From the NCBI RefSeq assembly GCF_900156025.1, contig NZ_FTMO01000003.1, positions 310,001 through 374,000 on the forward strand: a DNA stretch of 64,000 nt, read 5' to 3'. This document shows, one piece after another, positions 28,837 through 37,557 of the stretch. Under the pieces are notes generated by a model that was not told the DNA's origin, did no database searches, and saw only the letters and a program-made list of their open reading frames with translations. A program made the position numbers and the translations under genes. The stretch is from Allobosea sp. TND4EK4 (GTDB lineage: Bacteria; Pseudomonadota; Alphaproteobacteria; Rhizobiales; Beijerinckiaceae). The first letter of the stretch is position 1. Each line of letters begins with the position of its first letter.

Positions 28837-29751
28837 TCACTTATCCAGCTTGTCGCCGGCTGCGGAAGCCGGCTTGGCGGATTCGGCGGCAGATTTCGGG
28901 TCGACCTTGCCGGCCGAGGCTGGCGTGTCGTTCGCAGCGCTCGAAGGCTGTCCCGCCTCGGAGGGTTTCGGGCGGCCCGGCGAGGCCGTCTCGGTCGCGG
29001 GCTTCTCAGGTGCGGCGGCGGCAGTCGCCTCGGCCTTCTTGGCCTCGGCCTCGGCGGCAGCCTTGGCGGCGGCGGCTTCGGCGGCAGCCTTGCGCTGCTC
29101 GGCCACGCGCTTCTGCCAGTCGCCGGCGCCGATCATCGAGCCGTCATAGAGCGACTGGTCGGTCAGCGTCTGGGCTCCGCCTTCCGGCTCCGAGCCGACG
29201 CGGCCGTTCTGCGGGCCGGGCCTTGTGGGACGGCCATGGCGCAGATCGTCGAGAAGCTGGCGGAAATTATCCGGCGTCAGGTCCTCGTAATAATCGACGT
29301 TGATCTGCGCCATCGGCGCGTTGCAGCAGGCGCCGAGGCACTCGACCTCGAGCCAGGAGAGCTTGCCGTCGGCGGTGACGGTCGATTGCGGGCCGATGAC
29401 CTCGGCGCAGACCTTCTTCAGGGCCTCGGCCCCGCGCAGCGCGCAGGGCGTCGTGCCGCAGAGCTGGACGAAATACTCGCCGACCGGCTGCAGGTTGAAC
29501 ATGGTGTAGAAGGTTGCGACCTCCAGCACCCGCATCGGCGCCATGCCGAGCCGCTTCGCTACGGTCTCGATCACCGCGCGCGAGACCCAGCCCTCCTGCT
29601 CCTGCGCCTTCCACAGGAGCGGGATCACGGCCGAGGCCTGGCGGCCTTCCGGATATTTGGCGATCTGCTGGTCGATCCAGTTCTCATTCGCCGGGGAGAA
29701 GGCGAAGGAGGCCGGCTGGATCGGATCGGGAGCGAGACGACGGACGGACAT
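28837..29751 (-). CDS. nuoE: NADH-quinone oxidoreductase subunit E, with long C-terminal extension
   Basis: 304 residues, against about 160-220 in many bacteria. The thioredoxin-like core (about 1-175) carries the [2Fe-2S] cysteines in CGTTPCAL and CLGACCNAP. After a Gly/Pro linker, residues about 200-304 are low-complexity Ala/Glu/Lys then Pro/Ser/Ala, probably disordered. Such tails occur in other alphaproteobacterial NuoE proteins. Start overlaps the nuoD stop by one base. Confidence 0.95.
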   Translation of the reverse strand: MSVRRLAPDPIQPASFAFSPANENWIDQQIAKYPEGRQASAVIPLLWKAQEQEGWVSRAVIETVAKRLGMAPMRVLEVATFYTMFNLQPVGEYFVQLCGTTPCALRGAEALKKVCAEVIGPQSTVTADGKLSWLEVECLGACCNAPMAQINVDYYEDLTPDNFRQLLDDLRHGRPTRPGPQNGRVGSEPEGGAQTLTDQSLYDGSMIGAGDWQKRVAEQRKAAAEAAAAKAAAEAEAKKAEATAAAAPEKPATETASPGRPKPSEAGQPSSAANDTPASAGKVDPKSAAESAKPASAAGDKLDK

Positions 29752-30941
29752 CAGCGGTCAACTTCACCAAAGACGATATCGAGAGAGCCGAGGATCGCGG
29801 AGACGTCGGCGAGCATGTGCTTGCGGCACATGAAATCCATGGCCTGGAGATGGGCGAATCCCGGCGCGCGGACCTTGCAGCGATAGGGCTTGTTGGTGCC
29901 GTCCGAGACCAGATAGACGCCGAATTCGCCCTTCGGCGCCTCGACGGCGGCGTAGACCTCGCCCTCGGGGACGCGGTAGCCCTCGGTGTAGAGCTTGAAG
30001 TGGTGGATCAGCGCTTCCATCGACCGCTTCATCTCGCCGCGCTTGGGCGGCACGACCTTGCCGTCGAGCGAGGAGACCGGCCCGCCGCCATCGGCGGCCA
30101 GCAGCTTCTCGCAAGCCTGCTTCATGATGCGCGCCGACTGGCGCATTTCTTCCATGCGGATGTGATAGCGATCGTAGCAGTCGCCGTTCTTGCCGACCGG
30201 AACGTCGAATTCCATCTCCTCATAGCACTCATAGGGCTGCGACTTGCGCAGGTCCCAGGGCGCGCCGGATCCGCGCACCATCACGCCCGAGAAGCCCCAC
30301 TTCCAGCAGGTCTCCAGATCGACGACGCCGATATCGACGTTGCGCTGCTTGAAGATGCGGTTGTCGGTGAGCAGGGTCTCGAGATCGTCGCAGACCTTGA
30401 GAAACGGGTCGCACCATTCGGCGATGTCGTGGATCAGCGAGGTCGGCAGGTCGAGCCGAACGCCGCCCGGCCTGAAATACGCCGCGTGCATGCGCGAGCC
30501 CGAGGCGCGCTCGTAGAAGATCATCAGCTTCTCCCGCTCCTCGAAGCCCCAGAGCGGAGGCGTGAGGGCGCCGACGTCCATCGCCTGCGTGGTGACGTTC
30601 AGCAGGTGCGAGAGGATGCGGCCGATCTCGGAGTAGAGCACGCGGATGAGTTGGCCGCGCCGCGGCACGGTGATTCCCAGCAGCTTCTCCACCGCCAGGC
30701 AGTAGGCATGCTCCTGGTTCATCGGCGCGACATAGTCGAGCCGGTCGAAATAGGGCAGAGCCTGCAGATAGGTCTTGGCCTCGATCAACTTCTCGGTGCC
30801 GCGATGCAGCAGGCCGATATGCGGGTCGACGCGCTCCACGATCTCGCCGTCGAGCTCCAACACGAGGCGCAGCACGCCATGCGCCGCCGGATGCTGCGGG
30901 CCGAAATTGATCGAGAAGTTCCGGATGTTGTGTTCGGTCAT
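29751..30941 (-). CDS. nuoD: NADH-quinone oxidoreductase subunit D
   Basis: 396 residues, 49-kDa-type subunit derived from NiFe hydrogenase; forms the quinone site with NuoB. Hallmarks [43 protein letters not shown] and [11 protein letters not shown]. It is not fused to NuoC; a small secreted-protein gene separates the two. Confidence 0.97.
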   Translation of the reverse strand: MTEHNIRNFSINFGPQHPAAHGVLRLVLELDGEIVERVDPHIGLLHRGTEKLIEAKTYLQALPYFDRLDYVAPMNQEHAYCLAVEKLLGITVPRRGQLIRVLYSEIGRILSHLLNVTTQAMDVGALTPPLWGFEEREKLMIFYERASGSRMHAAYFRPGGVRLDLPTSLIHDIAEWCDPFLKVCDDLETLLTDNRIFKQRNVDIGVVDLETCWKWGFSGVMVRGSGAPWDLRKSQPYECYEEMEFDVPVGKNGDCYDRYHIRMEEMRQSARIMKQACEKLLAADGGGPVSSLDGKVVPPKRGEMKRSMEALIHHFKLYTEGYRVPEGEVYAAVEAPKGEFGVYLVSDGTNKPYRCKVRAPGFAHLQAMDFMCRKHMLADVSAILGSLDIVFGEVDR

Positions 30942-30944
30942 CGC

Positions 30945-31163
30945 TCAGAACCTCGCTCCAGCGCCGAAGCGGATGCTGCTGTAACCGAATTCGCGCATGC
31001 AGGCCGGCAATGCGCCTGCGTCGATCTTGTCCCGGTTAGATGACTGAATGGCCTCGCAATACTTAGCGGCCAATTTGATACCGACATCCGGCGCACCGGC
31101 CCCCTGAGCCACGGCGCTGGTTGCCAAACCTGACAGCACGACGGCAGCGATCAATCGAGTCAT
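30945..31163 (-). CDS. Small secreted protein between nuoC and nuoD
   Basis: 72 residues from ATG 31163, with GGAGG at 31179-31175; a TTG directly upstream is an alternative start. The first 19-20 residues form a typical signal peptide (MTRLIAAVVLSGLATSAVA, then QG). The mature part is about 50 residues with two cysteines (AAKYCEAIQ, LPACMREFGY), enough for one disulfide, and a basic C-terminal end. No family recognised. It lies 18 bp after nuoC and 4 bp before nuoD. Confidence 0.6.
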   Translation of the reverse strand: MTRLIAAVVLSGLATSAVAQGAGAPDVGIKLAAKYCEAIQSSNRDKIDAGALPACMREFGYSSIRFGAGARF

Positions 31164-31180
31164 CAACGCTCTCGCCTCCA

Positions 31181-31783
31181 TCACGCCTTCGCCTTCTCAT
31201 CGCCCGGCAGCACGTATTCCGTGCCTTCCCAGGGCGAGAGGAAATCGAAGTTGCGGAATTCCTGGTTGAGCTTCACCGGCTCGTAGACGACGCGCTTCTG
31301 CTCGTCGTCATAGCGCACCTCGACGAAGCCGGTCAGCGGGAAGTCCTTGCGCAGCGGATAGCCCTCGAAGCCGTAATCGGTGAGGATCCGGCGCAGGTCC
31401 GGGTGGCCGGAGAAAAGGATGCCGTAGAAGTCATAGGCCTCGCGCTCGAACCAGTTCGCCGCCGGAAAGACGTCGATCACCGAGGGAACCGGGGTTGCCT
31501 CGTCGGTGCGGACCTTGATGCGAACGCGCCGGTTCCTGTGCGGGGCGAGCAGGTGATAGACCACGTCGAAACGCTTCTCGCGGCCAGGATAGTCGGCGCC
31601 GGCGAGATCGATGAAATTGACGAAGCGGAAGCGCGGGTCGCTGTAGAGCGTGCGCAGCACCTCGACGATCGACGCCGCATCGGCTTGGATCGTGAGCTCG
31701 CCGAAGGCGACGACCGCGTCGGTGACCGCGCCGGGAAGCGCCGCCTTGATCTCTTCGCCGAGTTGTCCGAGCGCTTCGCTCAT
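31181..31783 (-). CDS. nuoC: NADH-quinone oxidoreductase subunit C
   Basis: 200 residues, 30-kDa-type subunit. Conserved [39 protein letters not shown] and [20 protein letters not shown]. Peripheral arm, contacts NuoB and NuoD. Confidence 0.97.
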   Translation of the reverse strand: MSEALGQLGEEIKAALPGAVTDAVVAFGELTIQADAASIVEVLRTLYSDPRFRFVNFIDLAGADYPGREKRFDVVYHLLAPHRNRRVRIKVRTDEATPVPSVIDVFPAANWFEREAYDFYGILFSGHPDLRRILTDYGFEGYPLRKDFPLTGFVEVRYDDEQKRVVYEPVKLNQEFRNFDFLSPWEGTEYVLPGDEKAKA

Positions 31784-31825
31784 CGCTTCACCTCAACATC
31801 ACCTGCCACGACAGCCGACCGGCGC

Positions 31826-32410
31826 TCAGCGCTCGATCGTGCCGGTCCGGCGGATCTTCTTCTGCAGCAGCAGGACGCCGTAGAGCAGCGCTTCGGCCGT
31901 GGGCGGGCAGCCCGGAACGTAGATGTCGATCGGGACGATCCGGTCGCAGCCACGCACCACAGAATAGCTGTAGTGGTAATAGCCACCGCCATTGGCGCAG
32001 GAGCCCATCGAGATGACGTAGCGCGGCTCCGGCATCTGGTCGTAGACCTTGCGCAGGGCCGGGGCCATCTTGTTGGTGAGCGTGCCCGCGACGATCATCA
32101 CGTCCGACTGGCGCGGTGACGCGCGCGGCGCGAATCCGAACCGCTCGACGTCGTAGCGCGGCATCGAGAGCTGCATCATCTCGACGGCGCAGCAAGCCAG
32201 GCCGAAGGTCATCCACATCAGCGAGCCGGTGCGGGCCCAGTTGATGAGGTCGTCCGTCGCGGTGACGAGGAAGCCCTTGTCCGCGAGTTCGTTGTTGATC
32301 TCGACGAAATAGGGATCACGGGCGCCGAGGGGCTGCCCATCCGGCCCGAGCAGACCCTTGGGTGCCGGCGCGACCAGCGGGTTGCCGCGATCGATCGCTG
32401 TGACTGCCAT
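31826..32410 (-). CDS. nuoB: NADH-quinone oxidoreductase subunit B
   Basis: 194 residues. Holds the terminal cluster N2, with the tandem cysteines in [13 protein letters not shown] and further ligands in [16 protein letters not shown] and [14 protein letters not shown]. Electron donor to quinone. Confidence 0.97.
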   Translation of the reverse strand: MAVTAIDRGNPLVAPAPKGLLGPDGQPLGARDPYFVEINNELADKGFLVTATDDLINWARTGSLMWMTFGLACCAVEMMQLSMPRYDVERFGFAPRASPRQSDVMIVAGTLTNKMAPALRKVYDQMPEPRYVISMGSCANGGGYYHYSYSVVRGCDRIVPIDIYVPGCPPTAEALLYGVLLLQKKIRRTGTIER

Positions 32411-32476
32411 AAACCTGATCCTCGTGAACTGTCAGCTATCAGATAAGAAGCGGAAAACCGTTTTTCTACCCGATAG

Positions 32477-32857
32477 TTAGTCCCACTCCAGAGCGCCCTT
32501 ACGCCATTCGTAGACGAAGCCGACGGTGAGGACGCCGAGGAAAACCATCATCGACCAGAATCCGTACCAGCCGAGGCTGCCGAAGGCCACCGCCCAGGGG
32601 AAGAGAAAGGCCACCTCGAGGTCGAAGATGATGAACAAAATCGCGACCAGATAGAATCGGACGTCGAACTTCATGCGAGCGTCGTCGAAGGCATTGAAGC
32701 CGCATTCATAGGCCGAGAGCTTCTCGGGGTCCGGCTTGGAATAGGCGATCGCGAAGGGGGCGATCAGCAGCGCCAGGCCGATCACCGCCGAGACGCCGAT
32801 GAACAGCACCAGCGGCAGGTAGTCGGTGAGCAGGGAGTGGACCGGGAGAGCTTGCAT
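32477..32857 (-). CDS. nuoA: NADH-quinone oxidoreductase subunit A
   Basis: 126 residues with three transmembrane helices; conserved [20 protein letters not shown] and [15 protein letters not shown]. First gene of the nuo operon, so the operon promoter must lie in 32858-33180. Confidence 0.97.
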   Translation of the reverse strand: MQALPVHSLLTDYLPLVLFIGVSAVIGLALLIAPFAIAYSKPDPEKLSAYECGFNAFDDARMKFDVRFYLVAILFIIFDLEVAFLFPWAVAFGSLGWYGFWSMMVFLGVLTVGFVYEWRKGALEWD

Positions 32858-33179
32858 CGTCGAACTCGCTTGGCACGGCCGCGCAACGGCTCACCGCACC
32901 AGTCGCTTAGACCCTCGATTAGAATGAAGCAAGACTCCGCCGCACCGCACAATCGCCCCGGTGGGTTGAATCCCGCGCAAGATGCGGCAAATTGCGCCCC
33001 TCGCTTCCGCCTCTGCCCGCTCTCGGAGCGAAAACGGAGCGGCTTTGCCGGCTTTTCCCCGATTTCACGGCGGCGTGCTTCCTGTCCTCATGGCGAATCG
33101 TTCGTCACCGTACCCGAAAGGTCTCCATGTCTTCACCGGCCCGCACGCTCGCAACCTGCCTCGCGGAGGAGCATCGGGC
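32858..33179. other. Divergent promoter region between nuoA and the M15-like gene
   Basis: About 320 bp without a supported gene. A promoter for nuo (minus) and one for the peptidase gene (plus) must be here; on the minus strand TTGCTT near 32930 followed by an AT-richer patch is the only candidate I see, and it is weak. A frame is open upstream of the peptidase, but its codons show no protein character. Confidence 0.4.
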
Positions 33180-33881
33180 GTGAGGTGCGGGAGGTTGGTC
33201 ATCACTGTCGCCGCACTGCTGGCGGCGGACCCCGGCCTCGCGCAGGAGGGCCAGAGCCTGCGCGTGACGCTGCCGCCGCAAAGGCCTTTCGATCTCGACC
33301 TGGAGGGCACCCCGAAACTGCCCCCCATCATCGTCCCACCCGCAAAGGCACCGGCGCGCGAGACACCGGCGGCCGGCGTCTCCGAGGAGACGCCGGAAGA
33401 GGCGCCGTCACAACCTACGCCTGCTACGGACGGCGCCCCGGTCACGCCGCCGGCCGGCAGCAACCCGCCCTCCCCTGTGCTGGAAGAGGATGAGGACGAA
33501 GGGCCGGTCTGGCCCAAGCTCACGCCGGGCCAGAAGGCCGGCGCCGAGCCGCAATACGACCCGAACGAGAAGGCCGAAAGACCCGGCATTTCAACCGATC
33601 CCGGCACCTCGGTCGCCTGCCTGCCGAAGCCGCTGAAGGAGGTGCTCGGCCGCGTCGCGGAAAAATACGGTGCGGTGAAGGTGACATCGACATGGCGCCC
33701 GGCCTGGCGGGCGCGGCGCAACTCCTATCACCGGCGCTGCGAGGCGATGGATTTCCGGGTGCCGGGCGTCAAGCCGCGGCTCGTGCTGGAATGGGTGCGG
33801 GGGTTTGAGGATGTCGGCGGCCACCATGTCTACTGGAACGGCCTGATCCATGTGGATACGGGTCCGCGCCGACCCTGGTGA
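33180..33881 (+). CDS. Secreted M15-like (YcbK/DUF882-type) murein peptidase
   Basis: 233 residues from GTG 33180, chosen because GGAGGAG ends 8 nt upstream and a signal peptide follows (CGRLVITVAALLAADPGLAQ). A Pro/Ala/Glu-rich low-complexity linker (about 45-130) leads to a C-terminal D-Ala-D-Ala-peptidase fold: TSTWRPAWRARRNSYH, then H-x6-D (HRRCEAMD) and VYWNGLIHVDTGPR with the third metal ligand. Likely cleaves or binds peptidoglycan in the periplasm. Exact specificity unknown. Confidence 0.78.
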   Translation: MRCGRLVITVAALLAADPGLAQEGQSLRVTLPPQRPFDLDLEGTPKLPPIIVPPAKAPARETPAAGVSEETPEEAPSQPTPATDGAPVTPPAGSNPPSPVLEEDEDEGPVWPKLTPGQKAGAEPQYDPNEKAERPGISTDPGTSVACLPKPLKEVLGRVAEKYGAVKVTSTWRPAWRARRNSYHRRCEAMDFRVPGVKPRLVLEWVRGFEDVGGHHVYWNGLIHVDTGPRRPW

Positions 33882-34176
33882 ACGGAGGCGCGGCCAACGC
33901 GGCAGTCTGGCGTGAGCCCGCATTGCGGACGCGGCCAGGCCGAGGGCGAGCAGCGCCGATCACATGATCGCCGCTATCGTGACGGGGGCGAAGCCGATCG
34001 TCGACCCGGCGTCCTGTCGGCCGGAACGCCTGGAAGGCTCGACCTTCGGCAAGGTCGCCGAGTTCTGACCGGTGCCATGGTGACGGCCCGCTGTCACCGA
34101 ACCGTTTAGAAGGGGTCACAAGAGGTTCATCCGCCGGTCCTACCTCCCCGCCGTCAAGAAGCGGCGGAGACATTGC
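33882..34176. other. Gene-poor leader upstream of the peptide-transport cluster
   Basis: About 295 bp. A 34-codon frame (33964-34068) has no recognisable family and no good ribosome site. A small hairpin CCGCCG-N8-CGGCGG near 34148-34168 lies just upstream of the first solute-binding protein and includes its Shine-Dalgarno-like sequence. The promoter for the 34177-49858 cluster is presumably here. Confidence 0.4.
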
Positions 34177-35817
34177 ATGGCTGGATTTTCGATCACCCGG
34201 CGGGCTGCGCTCGCCGGCGGCACCGCGTCCCTGATCCTTCCGCGCTTCGCGATCGCGCAGGCCGACAACCGGCCTTCGATCACCGTCGCGGTCCAGAAGG
34301 TCTCGAATACCAACACACTCGACGTGCTGCGCGAGCAGTCCAATGTCGGCGAGCGCGTGTTCTTCTCCTCGCTCTGGGAAGGGCTGATCGGTCGCAACTG
34401 GCTGGGCCAGCTCGAGACCGTGGCCGGCCTCGCCACGGAATGGCGGCGCATCGACGATCGCACGGTCGAGCTCAAGTTGCGCAAGGGCGTCAAGTTTCAC
34501 AATGGCGACGAGCTGACGGCGGAGGACGTGGCCTTCTCCTTCGGCCGGCAGCGCATGTTCGGCGACACGCAGCCGACCGCGGGCAAGACCATCGCGGCCG
34601 ATTTCTCGATCGGCGGCGGGCGCGCCTCCAAGGAGCTGCCGCCGGAGGTGCCGGCCGTGGCGCGGCGCAACTGGCCGGCTCTGCTCGGCGTCGAGATCGT
34701 CGACAAGCACACGGTCCGCTTCGTCAACGGCACGCCGGACATCACGCTGGAAGGCCGCATCTCGCGCTACGGCAGCGAGATCATGAACAAGCGCGCCTTC
34801 GAGGAGGCCAAGACCTATTCCGACTGGGCGACCAAGCCCGTCACCACCGGCCCGTATCGCGTCGCCGATTACCGGCCCGACGTCTCGCTGCTGCTCGAAG
34901 CCCATGACGAGTATTGGGGCGGGCGCCCGCCGCTGAAGTCGATCCGCTTCGTCGAGGTGCCCGAGACCGCCGCGCGCATCGCCGGCCTGCTCTCCGGCCA
35001 GTACCAGTTCGCCTGCGACATCCCGCCGGACCAGATCGCGCAGATCGAGCAGAACAAGGCCTTCGAGGTCCAGGGCGGCACGATCCTCAATCACCGCCTC
35101 ACCGTGTTCGACAAGAACCACGAGCAGCTCGCCAACCCGCTGGTGCGCCGCGCGATGACCCACGCGATCGACCGCCAGGCGATCGTCGACTCGCTCTGGG
35201 CTGGCCGCACCGTCGTGCCGAAGGGTCTGCAATGGCCCTATTACGGCGAGATGTTCATCGAGGACTGGGCGGTTCCGGCCTTCGACGTCAAGCTCGCCAA
35301 GGATCTCGTCAAGCAGTCCGGCTACAAGGGCGATCCGATCCCCTACCGCCTGCTGAACAACTACTACACCAACCAGGTGCCGACCGCGCAGATCCTGGTC
35401 GAGATGTGGAAGGAGGCCGGGCTCAACATCGACATCCAGATGAAGGAGAACTGGCAGCAGGTGCTGGAGCGCACGCCGAGCCGTGCCGTGCGCGACTGGT
35501 CCAACTCCGCGCCGTTCAACGATCCCGTCTCCTCGCTCGTCAGCCAGCACGGCCCCAACGGCCAGCAGCAGCAGATCGGCGAATGGACCAACGCTGAGCT
35601 GAACCGGCTCTCGGTCGAGCTCGAAACCTCGATGGATCAGGCGCGCCGGAAGCAGGCCTTCCGCCGCATGCTTCAGATCGCCGAGCGTGAGGACCCCGCC
35701 TACACCGTGCTGCACCAGAACGCGACCTTCACCGCCAAGCCGAAGGCGCTGGCCTGGAAGGCTTCGCCCGCCTTCGCGATGGATTTCCGCACTGAGAACT
35801 GGGGCGGCCGCAGCTAA
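34177..35817 (+). CDS. ABC transporter solute-binding protein (SBP_bac_5), copy 1
   Basis: 546 residues. Family 5 periplasmic binding protein for peptides or similar solutes. The N-terminus ITRRAALAGG...AIAQA is a twin-arginine (Tat)-type signal. Body motifs: LRKGVKFHNGDELTAEDVAF, DVSLLLEAHDEYWGGRPPLK, RRAMTHAIDRQAIV. Very similar along its whole length to the next gene, so a tandem duplication. First gene of a long plus-strand cluster. Confidence 0.93.
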   Translation: MAGFSITRRAALAGGTASLILPRFAIAQADNRPSITVAVQKVSNTNTLDVLREQSNVGERVFFSSLWEGLIGRNWLGQLETVAGLATEWRRIDDRTVELKLRKGVKFHNGDELTAEDVAFSFGRQRMFGDTQPTAGKTIAADFSIGGGRASKELPPEVPAVARRNWPALLGVEIVDKHTVRFVNGTPDITLEGRISRYGSEIMNKRAFEEAKTYSDWATKPVTTGPYRVADYRPDVSLLLEAHDEYWGGRPPLKSIRFVEVPETAARIAGLLSGQYQFACDIPPDQIAQIEQNKAFEVQGGTILNHRLTVFDKNHEQLANPLVRRAMTHAIDRQAIVDSLWAGRTVVPKGLQWPYYGEMFIEDWAVPAFDVKLAKDLVKQSGYKGDPIPYRLLNNYYTNQVPTAQILVEMWKEAGLNIDIQMKENWQQVLERTPSRAVRDWSNSAPFNDPVSSLVSQHGPNGQQQQIGEWTNAELNRLSVELETSMDQARRKQAFRRMLQIAEREDPAYTVLHQNATFTAKPKALAWKASPAFAMDFRTENWGGRS

Positions 35818-35826
35818 GGCCGCGCA

Positions 35827-35851
35827 AGCCGGCGCGCCAGCCGCGCCGGCT
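35827..35851 (+). other. Intercistronic stem-loop between two binding-protein genes
   Basis: AGCCGGCGCG-CCAGC-CGCGCCGGCT, a perfect 10-bp GC stem, followed by CCTTTC. No real T-run, so more likely an mRNA-stabilising or processing hairpin than a full terminator. It could raise the level of the first binding protein. Confidence 0.6.
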
Positions 35852-35879
35852 CCTTTCGATCACGCATCAGGTTTCACGC

Positions 35880-37514
35880 ATGACCCATTTCGACCGCCGC
35901 CAGTTCCTGCGCCTGGGTGCCGCCGCGGGCGGTACACTCGCCCTGCCCGGCTTTTCCGTCGCGCAGGCCGATACCCGCCCGTCGATCACCATCGCGGTCC
36001 AGAAGGTGGTCAACACCAACACGCTGGAGACGCTGCGCGAGCAGTCCAATGTCGGCACGCGGGTGCTGTCGAACATGCTGGAGCCGCTGATCGCGACCGA
36101 CTGGCTTGGCGATCTCTCGCTGCAGCCGGGGCTCGCCACGGGCTGGCGGCGCCTCGACGAGCGCACCGTTGAACTCACGCTGCGGGAGGGCGTGACCTTC
36201 CATGACGGCGAGCCGATGACGGCAGAGGACGTCGCCTTTTCCTTCGGCGCCGAGCGCATGTGGGGCGGCGCAGCCGAGGCTGGAGCGGCCGGGCTGTTCG
36301 GCTCCGTCACGGCCGGACAGGGCGGCAAGCAGCCCCCGGCGGAGGTCGTCGCGGTCGCCAAGCGCGCCTTCCCCGCCTTCGAGCGCATCGAGATCGTCGG
36401 CCCGCGCACCGTCCGCTTCGTCAACAAGACGCCGGACATCACGCTGGAAGGGCGCATCTCGCGCAATGTCGGCGTCATCGTCTCGCGCAAGGCCTTCGCG
36501 GCGGCACCGAGCTGGCTCGACTGGGCGCGCAAGCCCGTCGGCACCGGCCCCTACAAGGTCGCCGAGTTCAAGCCCGACCAGTCGCTGACTCTGGTGGCGC
36601 ATGACGCCTATTGGGGCGGGCGGCCGCCGCTGAAGCAGATCCGCTTCGTCGAGGTCCCCGAGATCGCCTCGCGCATCAACGGGCTGCGCTCGGGCGAATA
36701 CGACTTCGCCTGCGACATCCCGCCCGACCAGATCGGCGACATCGCCGCGAGCGGCCGGCACGAGGTGCTCGGCGGGCTCATCGCCAACCACCGCCTCACC
36801 GTCTTCGACAAGAGCCATCCGCTGCTGGAAAGCCCGCTGATCCGCCGCGCCATGACGCATGCCATCGACCGGCAGGCGATCGTCGAGGCGCTCTGGGCCG
36901 GCAGGACCCAGGTGCCGAAGGGGCTGCAATTCGACTTCTACGGGCCGATGCTGATCCAGGACTGGGCCGTGCCGGCCTATGACATGGCGCTGGCCCGCAA
37001 GCTGGTGAAGGAGAGCGGCTACAAGGGCGATCCGATCCCTTACCGCCTGCTCAACAACTACTACACCGGCCAGGTCGCGACGGCGCAGATCCTGGTCGAG
37101 AGCTGGCGCGAGGCCGGGCTCAACGTCGCCGTCGAGATGAAGGAGAACTTCCCGCAGGTCCTCGCAAAGGGGCCGAGCCGGGCGGTCCGCGACTGGTCCA
37201 ACAGCGCCTCCTACAACGATCCGGTCTCCTCCATCGTCGCCCAGCACGGGCCGACCGGCCAGCAGTGGCAGATCGGCGAATGGCGCAACGAGGAGATGGG
37301 CAAGCTCTCCGGGGTCCTCGAGACCTCGATGGACATGGGCCAGCGCAAGGCCGCCTTCCGCCGCATGCTGGAAATCTGCGAGCGCGAGGACCCCGCCTAC
37401 ACCGTGCTGCACCAGACCGCGAACTTCACCGCCAAGCGCAAGGATATCCGCTGGAAGACCGGCCAGTCCTTCGCGATGGATTTCCGCGCCGCCAACTGGG
37501 GCGGGATGGGCTGA
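35880..37514 (+). CDS. ABC transporter solute-binding protein (SBP_bac_5), copy 2
   Basis: 544 residues, close paralogue of the preceding gene (shared stretches such as SYKGDPIPYRLLNNYYT-like and VRDWSNSA). Tat-type signal DRRQFLRLGAAAGGTLALPG. Conserved LREGVTFHDGEPMTAEDVAF and HDAYWGGRPPLKQIRFVEVP. Both copies probably deliver related ligands to the single permease set downstream. Confidence 0.93.
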   Translation: MTHFDRRQFLRLGAAAGGTLALPGFSVAQADTRPSITIAVQKVVNTNTLETLREQSNVGTRVLSNMLEPLIATDWLGDLSLQPGLATGWRRLDERTVELTLREGVTFHDGEPMTAEDVAFSFGAERMWGGAAEAGAAGLFGSVTAGQGGKQPPAEVVAVAKRAFPAFERIEIVGPRTVRFVNKTPDITLEGRISRNVGVIVSRKAFAAAPSWLDWARKPVGTGPYKVAEFKPDQSLTLVAHDAYWGGRPPLKQIRFVEVPEIASRINGLRSGEYDFACDIPPDQIGDIAASGRHEVLGGLIANHRLTVFDKSHPLLESPLIRRAMTHAIDRQAIVEALWAGRTQVPKGLQFDFYGPMLIQDWAVPAYDMALARKLVKESGYKGDPIPYRLLNNYYTGQVATAQILVESWREAGLNVAVEMKENFPQVLAKGPSRAVRDWSNSASYNDPVSSIVAQHGPTGQQWQIGEWRNEEMGKLSGVLETSMDMGQRKAAFRRMLEICEREDPAYTVLHQTANFTAKRKDIRWKTGQSFAMDFRAANWGGMG

Positions 37515-37557
37515 TTTCGCCTCCCGCCTCGCCTGCTCGCACGACAGGAAGACACCC

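Noticed and set aside
33964..34068. 34-codon frame upstream of the first binding protein
   Set aside because: No ribosome site, no family, and no coupling to neighbours.
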